This document shows positions 12,395 through 23,188 of a stretch of 64,000 nucleotides of DNA, piece after piece. The stretch covers positions 37,375,224 through 37,439,223 of the forward strand of contig CM074179.1 in assembly GCA_037179385.1 (NCBI GenBank), in the 5' to 3' direction. Numbering within the stretch: the stretch's first letter is position 1; every line of letters starts with the position of its first letter. Made by a program: the position numbers and the translations under genes. The stretch comes from Holothuria scabra. Lineage: Eukaryota > Echinodermata > Holothuroidea > Aspidochirotida > Holothuriidae. The notes under the pieces are model-generated. The model searched no databases. It was not told where the DNA came from and saw only the letters and a program-made list of their open reading frames with translations.

Positions 12395-12572
12395 ACACTG
12401 CTGCACGTAAACCGGAAGTGTGTAGTGCAGAAACCGCGTGAAAATAGGCCAACACATTTGTGAATTGCTTGCTCCCCCAAAAGGTCAAATTGTTGAAAAT
12501 TCACTTTTCGCATGGACTCCATCTGGAGTAACATTGTGCCCAGATATGTCTCATGAAGACGACTCATGAATT
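12395..12572 (+). promoter_or_regulatory. putative promoter and 5' UTR with ETS site
   Basis: An ACCGGAAGTG motif at 12410-12419 matches the consensus for ETS/GABP factors, which typically sit near start sites of broadly expressed genes. It lies 154-163 bp upstream of a start codon that opens a splice-donor-bounded first exon. No TATA box was noted. Confidence 0.4.
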
Positions 12573-12627
12573 ATGAAACAACAACATTTTCGAAGACGCA
12601 GTCTAATATCACCCAAAAACTCTGAAG
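12573..12627 (+). CDS. putative first coding exon, product unknown
   Basis: ATG at 12573 opens 18 codons reading MKQQHFRRRSLISPKNSE. The exon then ends in phase 1 at AAG|GTGAGT, a near-perfect donor at 12628. An in-frame TGA lies just upstream, so the ATG is the only start in this frame. The peptide is basic and not recognised. The next exon was not found in the following kilobases; a long intron through the microsatellite and duplicated blocks is possible. The evidence is the donor plus the ETS-site upstream region, so confidence is moderate. Confidence 0.45.
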
Positions 12628-13640
12628 GTGAGTAGAACACATTTTGGGAATTGTGACAATTCCGTATTTTAATTGTTATAACCTCAAAAACGCAACAGTA
12701 GGTAGGAAAGGGATATTTCTTGATGCATGTGAAGTTTCACCGAGTTTCACACATCATAAAGTTGACAAATCTGTCCTGATATATGCACCAGTTTTTAGTA
12801 TCCCTCCCTTTGGTCAGTGTAAACGATAACAGTGTATGTAACGTTACCATGTACTGTAGCCTACGGTGTGTGTTGATTGATTGGGCACTACAGTGCTGCA
12901 AGTAGCCCATCGTTACGTTACACATACACGCAAATTAGACACACTACTATATACGTTTATCGAATGAATATACAATAGCATCATTGCATGCGAGTCGTAG
13001 CATAGCTGTTACACAAAGTGGAAACTAGACTGGCTAAAACTAGGAGAACTTGGTGTAGCGAAGGTGAAACTGTAGATCATCCTTACGAGGCCTATACTAA
13101 AGCCTACTAGGAGCAGACATTTCTCATTTGGAACGCAAACAGGTTACTAGATTACAGTATGTAGCCATGGCTTTGAAACTATACCCTGTTCATATTTATT
13201 AATTGCACATACCCAATGCATATAGCCTATGTGAATCCAGGTTGGGGGTGAGGGAATGAGGAGTGCATGGTCACCATAGTTAGAACCCTTGGCCAACAGT
13301 CGGTAGAAATTGACTTTAATTTTTCTGGTGGACAAATGTAACAAAACTTATTTACGGAGAAATTCATACTTTAATGTACATAACAGAGGCTCCTGATTTC
13401 AGCATGACCGTGATACTCAAGTACAGTGTGGTACCCAGCAGAAGACACCACATTTCAAAAGAATTTAATTGGCCCAATTGGCTGGATAGAGACCTGTTAG
13501 TCTACTGCTTATTGGTGACAAAGGGTGAAAGAAATGTTTGTACCTCTAGATAAAGGCAGCCTACTGGCATTATTATTAATTAACATGATTTTTTACAGCC
13601 CTTAAAAAGATCTCCAGCTTCAGATAGCAGTAACAACCTT
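12628..13640. other. gene-free stretch
   Basis: No exon with convincing splice sites. Weak open frames at 12644-12829 and 13147-13344 lack recognisable features. It would be intron sequence if the exon at 12573-12627 is real. Confidence 0.4.
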
Positions 13641-13876
13641 CGCCATCGCCATCGCCATCGCCATCGCCATCGTCATCGTCATCGTCATTATTATTCATCA
13701 TCAATCACCATCACCATCACCATCACCATCACCATCACCATCACCATCACCATCACCATCACCATCACCATCACCATCACCATCACCATCACCATCACCA
13801 TCACCATCACCATCACCATCACCATCACCATCACCATCACCATCACCATCACCATCACCATCACCATCACCATCAT
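13641..13876. repeat. hexanucleotide microsatellite (CATCGC)n then (ATCACC)n
   Basis: About five CATCGC units, a few CATCGT units, an irregular junction (ATTATTATTCATCATCA), then about 28 nearly perfect ATCACC units from about 13704 to 13873. Read on the minus strand it gives a spurious Met-Val repeat frame. Confidence 0.97.
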
Positions 13877-14227
13877 CTGTACTACATTTTTAACATGTAT
13901 ATTTTTCTGAAGAGAGTCTTTAACTAAACAATCATTAATAAAAGGATGTTAACTTATAGCTTCTAGCTATTTTCTTCTCTTCCATTTGTACGGTAAACGT
14001 TTGATAGATTAACATGGAAATAGTTTTTGGTTAGAAAATGATAATAGGAATTTATAGTTTTCATGAAATTTGTTAGCTCAATTCTTGAACTGTCAAAGCT
14101 TTTAATAAGGCTGTCCATTGATGGCAATTTCGAGGCCATTGTTTGTGAGAGCATGATGGACATTTCATGTTGAAAATCCAGAGGAAAACAAACACAATGT
14201 AATGTAGACGACATAACTAAACTACGC

Positions 14228-14430
14228 AGCAATGTTTAAAAATTAAACAATGTTGTGTAACCTGTGTGACGGATGTGTAGGTGAAAACTACTCAACGATG
14301 TGTAACAATTACACAATGTTGTGTAGATCCGACTTGACTTTACACAACGTTGATAGGTGGACTAGTTACTTAGGTGTTGTGTAGAATTTTACACAAGTTG
14401 TGTAACTTTTTTAGAGTGTAGTCTTCTAGA
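14228..14430. mobile_element. MITE-like repeat with TTACACAACGTTGTGTAA words, right end AGAGTGTA
   Basis: Multiple copies of a palindromic word of the type ACACAA(C/T)GTTGTGT occur here, and the repeat ends in TTTTTTAGAGTGTA near 14420. That end is shared with elements at 15845-16141 and 54000-54495. The left end is unclear. Confidence 0.5.
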
Positions 14431-15844
14431 TTAGTAGGTTAGCCCGGGGCATCATGTTACAAATAAAACAAACCGCCGTGTTTTATAACGAATGTAATTG
14501 TCTTCTACATACAGTTTAATAGTAAAGTTGCAATAGTATGGCCTAACAAATTTTCATTTAATGACTGATTTCCTCTGCTTTCCATGTTCTATGAATGAAC
14601 ACTCCAAATACCCAGCTTTATGCTTATGACAGCCCAAGGGTAGCCTGAATGGAAAGAGCATTATCTCTTTAACTGAGATATTATTTCGCTTAATTAGTAT
14701 TAGAGAGCTGACGTAAAAATGATTACTCAATTACGGGTTGAGAATAGGCCACACTGCTCCCACCCGCTGCCGAGTTTACGCCTAAAGGATTTTTTCTTTT
14801 CCTTTTTTTTTTCTACATGGTTTGAAAAATAGGTTAGTGTTGATCAAATGTTTTGACTTTAATTTTGTCAATCAGCAGCTCATTGAAACTAAGTCAGTGA
14901 TTAAAAAACGTGAGGCGGTCAGTAAAATTCCATGATGTTTTGTACAGAACATAAGGGGGAAGTTTCTTAAAAATTTCATAATGTCCCGAGATGATAACCT
15001 TGCAAGTTACTTTACAAATTGCTGTTAGTCCTTTCAAAATATTTCGCATAAGTTACTTAATCCAACTTAAGACTAGGTATTGAATAAGGCCCATATCCAT
15101 CAAAGTACGGCGTATAAAACCGTTGTAATATGGAGTAATGGGGTAAACGATTTTTCATTGAAAACATCATTTCGTACAACACTTAATTACTTTAATTTTT
15201 TTGTATGCCTTTAATAAACTAGGAGTAAGATTTCTCATTAAAATTGCTTAAAGGTTATTTCATGTAAACAAGTAATATATTTAAACTTATTTGTGCAAGC
15301 AAGATTACAGACGCTTTAGGAGGTATCAGCTCTTGGTACGCGTATAATACATTTCGCTACCGGGGAATTCCCGAACAGATAACAACCAACAGACAGAGCT
15401 GTCTTCACTGAAGAATGAGGTAGTTTCCAGACAAATCAAATAAACCTAACTACATAGAATGTTACGTCGTGACATGTGACAGTTTGATTGACAATTCGAA
15501 CAGGTGAAGTTTGTCTGGCTGGACTGAATTTAGCACTGCACAGAAGGTGTAAGTGTACGGTGCCAGAGCATATATCAGATTCTGCATAGTGACATCATGT
15601 ATTTCTCTTATTGGCAGGACAATATAATAGAAAGTATTTAGCTATTAAACAGGTGGAGGAAAGAACTTGGTTAGGATAACGAGAAAGATTGAATACTGTA
15701 AACAGAGGTAAAGTTTGATTAGTTAATTGAAAGAAGTATTTTCATTTTTAGAGCAAATCAGGTCCCTCAAAAATAAACATGCGGTAGCGAATTTACAATT
15801 TTTTCATCAGTATCTTAATTACAAAACCCCCAGAGTTAACTTAG

Positions 15845-16141
15845 TCACACTCTAATAGAGTGAAATGTGTGAATTCACCCCATTACAGTTATTAGAGTGT
15901 GAACTCTCTTCAAGAAAAGTGAAAGTTACTGTGAAAAGAGCGAAATTTCCTTTATGGTATAGTACTACGGTGGTTACGCTTAAAGAGAGTGGTCGTTGAA
16001 GGTACTTGTGGAAGAGTGAATTTTCAACTTTCTGGAGGAGATTTCTCTCTTCTTGGAGTGAATTAACACTCTAATGGAGTGACTTCTCACTTTTCACTCT
16101 ATCACAAAGTGACTATCACTCTTTTGATTGTAGAGTGTATT
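15845..16141. mobile_element. MITE built of CACTCT..AGAGTG words
   Basis: Bounded by CACTCTAATAGAGTG on the left and TAGAGTGTA on the right. The interior repeats short palindromic words pairing CACTC(T/C) with (A/G)GAGTG at intervals of 20-40 bp. The same family occurs at 54000-54495, and possible members are at 14228-14430 and 17677-17880. It is absent from the duplicated block copy at 19.7 kb. Confidence 0.65.
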
Positions 16142-16247
16142 ATGAAGAAGCAACGTCACACCTGGTCCAAGATCGTTATTTGTGTTAGATGGTGTTGAAA
16201 TGTTCGGGTTCTAACCAATTGGGTTTTTGTCGGGGAGGTCACAAACT

Positions 16248-16392
16248 TTTTTTTTTCCATTTGTGGTTCACTGGCTTTTTTCCTAATCCATTGCTCATGC
16301 ACATTAGCAGTAAGGTTCTATTTCCAAAGTATTCGGTATAACCCGGCCCTCCAAACCACTCGAGTTCAAGTCGGATGCTCTAACCAAACGCG
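16248..16392 (-). mobile_element. diverged SINE copy
   Basis: Shares TTCCATTTGTGG, TTCACTGGCTT, CATTGCTCATGC and GATGCTCTAACCAAACGCG with the SINE at 520-766. The B box is eroded and the tail is missing. Confidence 0.65.
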
Positions 16393-16677
16393 AGTACTAA
16401 AAACCTTTTATACATGCGGCACGTTCAGGTATCGCGTAGTAGCATTGTTTTTTTGTTGTTTTTTTTTTTTTTTCGCTCTTTCCACCCATACCTTTTTTTA
16501 CTTGTATAAATGGCTCCCTGGATACATATTTTATTTAGGGGTAAGTTTGTGGACAGTTTAGTGTGTAGGAAACAGTTTTCAACAATACAATATAACTAGG
16601 CGAAGCACGGTGGGTTATGCATAGTTCAAGGTCTTTACATTAATGCAACTACCAATAAAACATTAGGGAAGTATATT

Positions 16678-16805
16678 ATTCCCGAATAGCCCGAAGCGTC
16701 CAATATAGTCCCGTGTTCAGCCTGAATCGCCTTGTATAGTCCCGCATCATGCCCGAATGGCCCCGTATACTCCCGAACCGCCCCGTACACTAACGAATCG
16801 ATAAT
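16678..16805. repeat. short minisatellite of CCCGAATNGCCCCGTA words
   Basis: CCCGAA(T/C)(A/C/G)GCC(C)CG words recur about every 18-37 bp (16681, 16752, 16774), with GTATA(G/C)TCCCG in between. It lies just past the end of the duplicated block. Confidence 0.6.
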
Positions 16806-17676
16806 AAATGATGGCAGAAGATGGCCCCCAGGGACCATACGGTGAGATACGCGACAAGTACGGAAAAATTCGGTACTGTACTGGACGATATACGGACAGA
16901 TTTCGGTTCCTCTCCAGAACCACCGAATAGTACTACGGGAGGAATACGAGACTATTCTTGACTGTGTGAGAGTACCCTAAAGTATTACAATTGCTCTATA
17001 CAGTGATATCAGTCGAAAATGAATTTTTGTTTCAGTTTCTTAGGGAATGGACGATGAGGATGAGGGATAAGACAGGTCAAATTAAATTAAAGACCGTCTC
17101 ATAAAAATGCTAGAAAACCATTTGCTCGATATTGGATGACGCCATAAATTATTCTTGACTTAACTTCGATTGCTACCCGAATTGATACACCATCAATAAT
17201 TTCACATCAGCGATGGCGTATCGGAACCATTTGTATTATCAGCAGTACACTGAATCAGTTGCAATGTGAAGCTAAGACGATTACGTTCTATGATTTCGTC
17301 CTGGTTCCGAAATAGGTATTACTGCAATTAGATGAAACAGTAGACCCAGAGGAATTACAACCGTAACTAAATTTAATTACATATCAAACAAAATATAATA
17401 AACAAAATGTGATAGGATAATTCGTAACTTGTGCACTTCGGTAAAATAATTAGAAATAATCATAAGATCAGCAACATGGTAAATACTACTCAAATTCCCA
17501 TTTGAAATAGTTTCTGCACGATGAAGTCCTAATTCTGGAAATTCCCGGGGATTTTTACTATGGTTGAACAGTATCAAATTTTCTAGCTGAAGTAAACATT
17601 CAAACATATGTAGGTTGTGAAGGATTAATGGTTGGTTGGATTTTAGATAATTGAATTTAGAATTTAGGTTTGAAAT
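16806..17676. other. gene-free stretch
   Basis: AT-rich sequence without recognisable exons or shared repeats. Confidence 0.4.
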
Positions 17677-17880
17677 AATTACACTCTACATTCAAAAGAG
17701 GAACAATTACTCCAAAAAGTGTTTCCAGGATAATCACACCACAGTACGAGTGAATTTCACCCAAAGTGGAGAGAAAAACACGCACAAACTCTTAGGAGTT
17801 CTGTGGCAATATTTTTTCCACCTCTATGTGGATTTTTTTTAAGAGAGACTGGTCGTTTTTCCTGTACATGTAACTGTACA
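17677..17880. mobile_element. possible member of the TACACTCT MITE family
   Basis: Begins TTACACTCTACATTCAAAAG, much like the reverse complement of the right end of the 15845-16141 element, and contains CACCCAAAGTGGAGAG and a hairpin near 17800-17830. The right end is not defined. Confidence 0.4.
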
Positions 17881-18683
17881 GAAGTCCTAAAATATTATTA
17901 ATGTAATCTGAAGAGAAGTAAGGAGAACAGGATGAGATTTTTTCAACAAATAAATTTGCAGCGACTTTTCTTGTTCTTTAAAGTACTAAGGCTACACCTA
18001 AATTTTCTACCTAATCTTTAAGACACATCTTTCAGTGACATTCCATTTTTCGACCTCAAGTCCAGACTTCTATTTGCTTTTACAATCGAAAGCTCTCTTA
18101 CTTTATTTCCTGATTCGCCAGCAGGGCACGCCTTGTTTTATTTTTTTATATCAACCATTTGCAACGGTGTAGCAGGGGGGAACGATTGTGGGCGTATCCG
18201 GGTTCTCAGTACAATAAAGGAAAAGGAAGAAACAAATAAAAGAACAGTGGAAACGCCCTTAAAATCAAATATAGCACATTTTGCATCCAGTCCACCCCCT
18301 GTGAGCCATTTTTTCCGAAGAGGAGGTGAACATCTCTCACTTACACCCTCCTCCAGCAAAGTGGTGATTAATCATTATTTTCCCACTCCTTCTACCTGAA
18401 ATTCTAACTACACCCTTGATTACTTCGCAAATATAGAAGGAAATGCAGACCGATTAAAATCTCTATGTAACCTGAAACTGCTTGTTGCAATTTTTATACA
18501 AACTACTAGATGACCAAATTCATTGTTCATTCTTTTTCGGTAGGGTTGGCGGGGGGAGGGGGGGGGAGGAGTTTATACGCAATGTCGATAACCAGTCCCT
18601 TATCTTAAGCACGTAATATGCTGGTCAATAGCGTTGGTAATTTGGTCGCTTTAACTCGGGCACAGAGGTAATCGAAAACACTG

Positions 18684-19075
18684 TCCAGTAAATAAGATCA
18701 GTAGCAAACTACTCAAAATCATCACTATAAACAAGCGTATTCAAATACTGTTTACTTAGTAACATTTTTTTGGAGGAGAACTTCCTGTAGATATCCCCGG
18801 CTATGATAATCACTGTTTGGAATACTTTATTCTCATAGCCACATCCAGCATAGACGGGATACAAGGGTGACTATGAAATTTACCAGTAGATAAGATCAGC
18901 AGCAACCTGCTCAGAGTTATCACCAAAACCAACGTATTTAAATATTGTTTACTTAGTAGCATTTTTGGAAGAATAACTTCATACAGATATCTTAAAGTAA
19001 ACCAGGCCACGATAAACCATGTCCGCGTGTTCGCGTATTGCCACATCAAATACGACAGTTCCTTTAAGCTTTGCA
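18684..19075. repeat. two-copy tandem repeat, period about 198 bp
   Basis: CCAGTA(A/G)ATAAGATCAG starts the units at 18684 and 18882. The units share TACTGTTTACTTAGTA/TATTGTTTACTTAGTA, CAGATATC and a GCCACATC segment. They are clearly diverged, so the duplication is old. The stretches 17880-18680 and 19075-19730 show nothing else I can support beyond a G-rich run near 18545. Confidence 0.75.
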
Positions 19076-19734
19076 CCGATGTCAAGGTTTTCAACACAAC
19101 ATCAAAGAATTGTCAGTTCTTGCATGTTGAAGAAAAGCAATATTTAAATTCAATTTTCCCATTTTGCGTGGGGATTGGGGCGGCGTGCAAATTATCCGTG
19201 TTTTTTGTAGTTTACCGTTCACGAAAAATTCAAACTTATTCCTCATTCCAACACCTACCTTTTACATGGAAACTATTACAAAGTGGAAGGATCCAGTAAT
19301 CTTTGAGGGGGGTAAAGATTGATATGTATTCTAGCAAGGCCTGGGTGTAACTTGGGAAGGGATGTACACTATCACTTCACATTAAAACCTGTACGTTAAA
19401 ATGAGAGATAGTGCAATAATTGAAAAATGATTTGTCAGATAAAATAATGAATCTAAAATAAAGCCAAAAACTGGACAGTTGTATCAATATTTTAACAGAA
19501 ATCAGACAAAATATTTCAACAAAGTCTTCCAAAGTTTAAGTTAATTTGAAAAAAAAAATCGTCAAATCCTTTTTAACTCATCCTTTTTATAGTTCTCCAG
19601 GAAAAAATGAAAATTGTTCTATCTTACAAATACTCTGCAGGAATTCTGTAAACCAATAAATTTAAGATTAAACGTTGAATCCCATAGTCATGCGGCATTT
19701 CTGTTACAGTATACAGAGTATATTACCTTTGTCG

Positions 19735-20790
19735 CATAGGGTAAACGACTTTTCATTGGAAATGTAGTTTTCCTTCATTTCGTGTTACACTTAATTTATT
19801 TCTTTTATTTTTCTCATGCCTTTTAACAAAGGTGAGATTTTCCATGAGCATTCCTTGAAAGTATTTTAATGAAAACATCAAAACATATTCATTCTTAATA
19901 ACCCTTCATTGATAATGGATAGGATTGTACAAGTGAAATTACAGAAGCTTACCCGTTTTAGCAGATATCGGAGGCTTTAACACGAGGTAAAACATTTTAC
20001 TCAATGTCCATTGTTACGGCTAAAATGCATTTTCCTCACCGGGGATTTCCCGGACAGACAACAAACGAGTTGTCATCATTGAACAATAAAGTAGTGTACG
20101 GTCAAAGTAAATAAACATGTCTACATAGAATGTTACATTGTGAAATATGACAGTTTGATTGGCAGCTCGAACAGGTGATTTGCTAACGTAAAGTACGCTC
20201 GTCTGGCTCGAATAGATGAAGTACTGTGCATAAGGAATCATTCTATGGTACCAGAGCAAGCATCTATATTGTGGCAACATGTACATGTGTAAAATTAGAA
20301 CAATATAGTAGCAATATTAAGCTTTTAAACAGGATGAGATTCAGGCATCGCAGTAATGGCATTTTTGTTGTTGTTGCTGCTGTTGTTGTTGTTGTTGGGT
20401 ATTTTTTTTTCGTTTTCTTTCTTTAATCTTTCTGTTTCTCCCCGTTTTTCTACTTAGTTAATTAACTATTTAAAATTAGCCTTATAGACTTAAAATAAAT
20501 ATATTCGTTTTGGATTATTTAGTGACTAATCGAACGTCCGATTGGTCTATAATTCTACTGTTTTAGAATTCATCTTTAATATTTTTAATCTTGCGATTCA
20601 AGAGAGTACATATTTTATTTTGGGTTGGTTTGTGAACATTTTAGTGTTCAGAAAACAATTTAAAAACCCAATATAATTGAACGATGCCCAGTGGCTGAGC
20701 GATGCATAATTCAGTGTCTCCTTTATTTTTAATATTTTAATATATCTAACAATTAAACTAGGAAACGTTGTACTGGATAATTTCTGTAGA
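19735..20790. repeat. duplicated block, copy B (partner 15130-16675)
   Basis: Collinear with 15130-16675 but lacking that copy's internal MITE and SINE. A GTT-rich microsatellite (20363-20398) has grown where copy A has a T-rich tract. No coding potential is recognised. Confidence 0.8.
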
Positions 20791-20971
20791 GACCTTCTTG
20801 CATATATGTAGCAGTTATACGGACTTTTAAGTTGACAGGAATAAATCGATGATAAATAAAATAAAATCGCTTACCGTACCGTTATAAAGTACATGCATAC
20901 GTAAAGGTAAGCACATGTAGGTCTGATATCATTGCCAGATTAAAAATTTGTGAAGTAACACAAACACTTAC

Positions 20972-21030
20972 CTCCCATTGACCTGACTGTAGATTCAGTT
21001 GATATTCATTTACAGGAGCACGCCATAAAA
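20972..21030 (-). CDS. internal exon (59 nt) of an unrecognised gene
   Basis: The minus-strand acceptor TTTGTTTCAG ends at 21031 and the donor GAG|GTAAGTG begins at 20971. The exon is open in one frame (2 nt, then 19 codons, ending in phase 0) and reads LWRAPVNEYQLNLQSGQWE. The phase-0 end joins the exon at 8981-9058; the 2-nt start joins the 1-nt overhang of the mini-exon at 21161-21186. Three compatible phases in a row raise the chance that this is one gene. The family is not recognised. Confidence 0.65.
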
Positions 21031-21160
21031 CTGAAACAAACCATTAAGACACCTAAAACAATATATACAATTTTAGGGTCAATGCTATGTCAGCACTGAA
21101 TAAACACGGCAAACAAGATATCTTTTATTATTATTATTAATTGTTTTGTTCAGTTCTTAC

Positions 21161-21186
21161 AGATTTTCTGGCAATAGATTTTGTTC
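21161..21186 (-). CDS. putative 26-nt mini-exon, upstream of 20972-21030
   Basis: On the minus strand a pyrimidine-rich tract ends TTTATCATTTAG|G, 26 bases follow, then CT|GTAAGA. One residual base plus the two leading bases of the next exon complete a codon, giving NKIYCQKI followed by Phe. The intron to the next exon would be only 130 bp. Such small exons can arise by chance; support is phase compatibility and strong splice motifs. A further candidate upstream is 21853-21926, with open reading SGGVCCHNPSRPSLF, but its phase does not fit directly. Confidence 0.4.
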
Positions 21187-21418
21187 CTAAATGATAAAAT
21201 ATAGGAAAAACGTTGGCTGTAACATGATTTAAACATTTGAGAGGTTATATATCAATGAATACAGTTATGTTTAAGCTTGAGAAGTAATTTTTTCCAGCTA
21301 TCTTAAGCTAAGTTATATATTACTCTTTGACAAAATTGCAGCTTTAAATATTTAAAAGTAAGGAAGGAACTATTTAGAGAATCTTTAATTTTCATCCCGA
21401 TATGCAATAAGTAGGTTG

Positions 21419-21480
21419 ATTAGGGTTAGATGGAGTTTTACAGCCAGGCTTCTGAACAATTGGACAGCCACGGCCGTAAG
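21419..21480. mobile_element. SINE tail fragment
   Basis: GGTTAGATGGAGTTTTACAG followed by CC, then AGCCACGGCCG, matches the tail part of the SINE family seen at 34674-34765 and 54041-54234. Confidence 0.55.
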
Positions 21481-22224
21481 TAACATAATTAATTCTGACT
21501 TCTTTGCCAATATCGAAGAGATATTACTAAAACCACTAAGGATTATGTATACCATTTATATATTGTTTGAACACAAGGGAAAAAAATAAAAGCAAGCACA
21601 CTTTATCTTTGAAGCACCCAATCACACATATTTCTCTAATATAGTAAAACTTCCAACTATAAATGAAATTGTCAACCCTGAATACAAAGTGCCTGCAATG
21701 TTCCCAAATTCTTATGTTCTAATAAATCTGTTCGTGTTCCTGTTATTCATTACACACAATATAATAGAAGTCACAAGTAATGTATGTTGTCAAACTGTAT
21801 ACATTAAATTTATTTTCATCACACACAGTGTAACACACTGTATGTTACCTTTAACGTTTCTTGATATAAGAACAGAAACAGACTCGGCCTGGACGGATTG
21901 TGGCAGCAAACACCACCAGAACCTGATAGAAGAAAAATGACACAGGGAAGGACCAGTAGATTATACATTAGTACAAGAATATTTATAACATAGGATAACA
22001 CTTGAAACTAATTTGCATTGTTAAAAATTTTTGTATATAAATTAACAGAATAAAATCAAATGGAAACCAAAAGATTACAGAAAAGTTACCTGACAGATAT
22101 TTGTCAGTATTTTTTCTGTAATCATAATATACCTCTTTTTTTCTGTAAATTAACAGTGATTTTTTAAAAGTGTACTTGCTAAATATCTGACATGTCATAA
22201 AATTTTATCACTGCTGATCATTGC

Positions 22225-22700
22225 TATTCTGCCATAAAGATTATCTAAGCGGAGCGCCATCATTTGTTGGCCCGGAGCGTAGAGAAAATTTTGAAAAATC
22301 AGACCCTCAGATGGCCGGAAATAACATTTTCCAGACTCATACGAGGAATCAAAGCAGTCGCTATCTTCGCCTAATAAAATGCTCATTTGAAAATAAGTGT
22401 GCGAACTGCAAAGTAATTAGAAAGTTATTAAAAAAATTAACCCAAAAATGTAATTGTGCCCGAAAGACTATATAAGCGGAGCGCCATCATTTGTTGGTGC
22501 TGAACGTAGAGAAAATTTTGAAAATGATCGCGACCCCTCAGATAGCCGAAAATTGCGTTTTCATGCTTTTAAAGAGAATCTATGCAGTCTATAAGTTGAG
22601 ATTTTGTTTGCAATTAGAAAAAAATCAGGAACATGCTAAGTGATCAGAAAACTTCTACCAATATGCATTAAATGGTCTTGATTCTTTTCGAGGAAACTAA
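22225..22700. repeat. interspersed repeat, hAT-element interior, minus orientation
   Basis: Two internal units start with AAGCGGAGCGCCATCATTTG (22240 and 22477), each followed by GTAGAGAAAATTTTGAAAA. The block is the reverse complement of 31860-32390 and 34810-35330, sharing TTCCTGATTTTTT, CTTTGCAGTTTGCGAAC and AGTGAGCATTTTATTA. A shorter piece lies in the MITE at 2381-3175. Confidence 0.8.
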
Positions 22701-22993
22701 AAAACGGAATTGATCAAAAGCCAAAGGCTTCTAGGCTTACAATAGTCTCTTGAATTCGCGAGCATAACTGCCATTCTAATTTATCACTCCCCCGCAACAC
22801 ACTTTCTGAAACTTGCTATCGAATTGAATGGGGACTGCATGTTCTTTACCAGTTTACGCGACTTCACAATGATACACGTGCGGTGTGCTGTGGTAAACAA
22901 CTATTCCGAAAGTTACACTACATTTTTTAAAGCTGCAGTGATCAAAGTGGTTTAAGCCTGCTTTAAATTTTTTGACGTTTCAAGAGACATCAA

Positions 22994-23188
22994 ATGAACA
23001 GGTTAGTAGAGCTAGATGGAGTTTTAGAGCCCATTGCTCAAGTGATCAAAAACAGCTGCAATATTTGCGTTAGGTCTGAGAAAAAAATGTTATGGCAGCT
23101 TGTCAGTGATTTCAACAAGAACCATGATTTCAAAAGTGATGGAGAGGGAAAACTGAGGGCACAGGAAAATGTTTGGGGCAATAATTAG
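22994..23188 (+). CDS. weak open frame, 64 codons
   Basis: Starts MNRLVELDGVLEPIAQ and stays open to TAG with protein-like composition (FNKNHDFKSDGEGK). The first 40 bases resemble the SINE tail start (TTAGTAGAGCTAGATGGAG), which argues that part of the frame is repeat. No splice sites or family support it, so it may well be spurious. Confidence 0.15.
   Translation: MNRLVELDGVLEPIAQVIKNSCNICVRSEKKMLWQLVSDFNKNHDFKSDGEGKLRAQENVWGNN

Larger units (their letters stand above)
15130..16675. repeat. duplicated block, copy A (partner 19735-20790)
   Basis: Direct-orientation similarity to 19735-20790. Shared landmarks include GGGTAAACGA with TTTTCATT, CACCGGGGATTTCCC-like sequence (A: 15358-15373; B: 20037-20053), CATAGAATGTTAC, GACAGTTTGATTG and ATATTTTATTT. 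Relative to copy B, copy A carries about 700 extra bases (roughly 15655-16420). These contain the MITE at 15845-16141 and the SINE at 16248-16392. Confidence 0.8.

Noticed and set aside
13691..13876. Met-Val repeat protein
   Set aside because: Simple translation of the ATCACC microsatellite.
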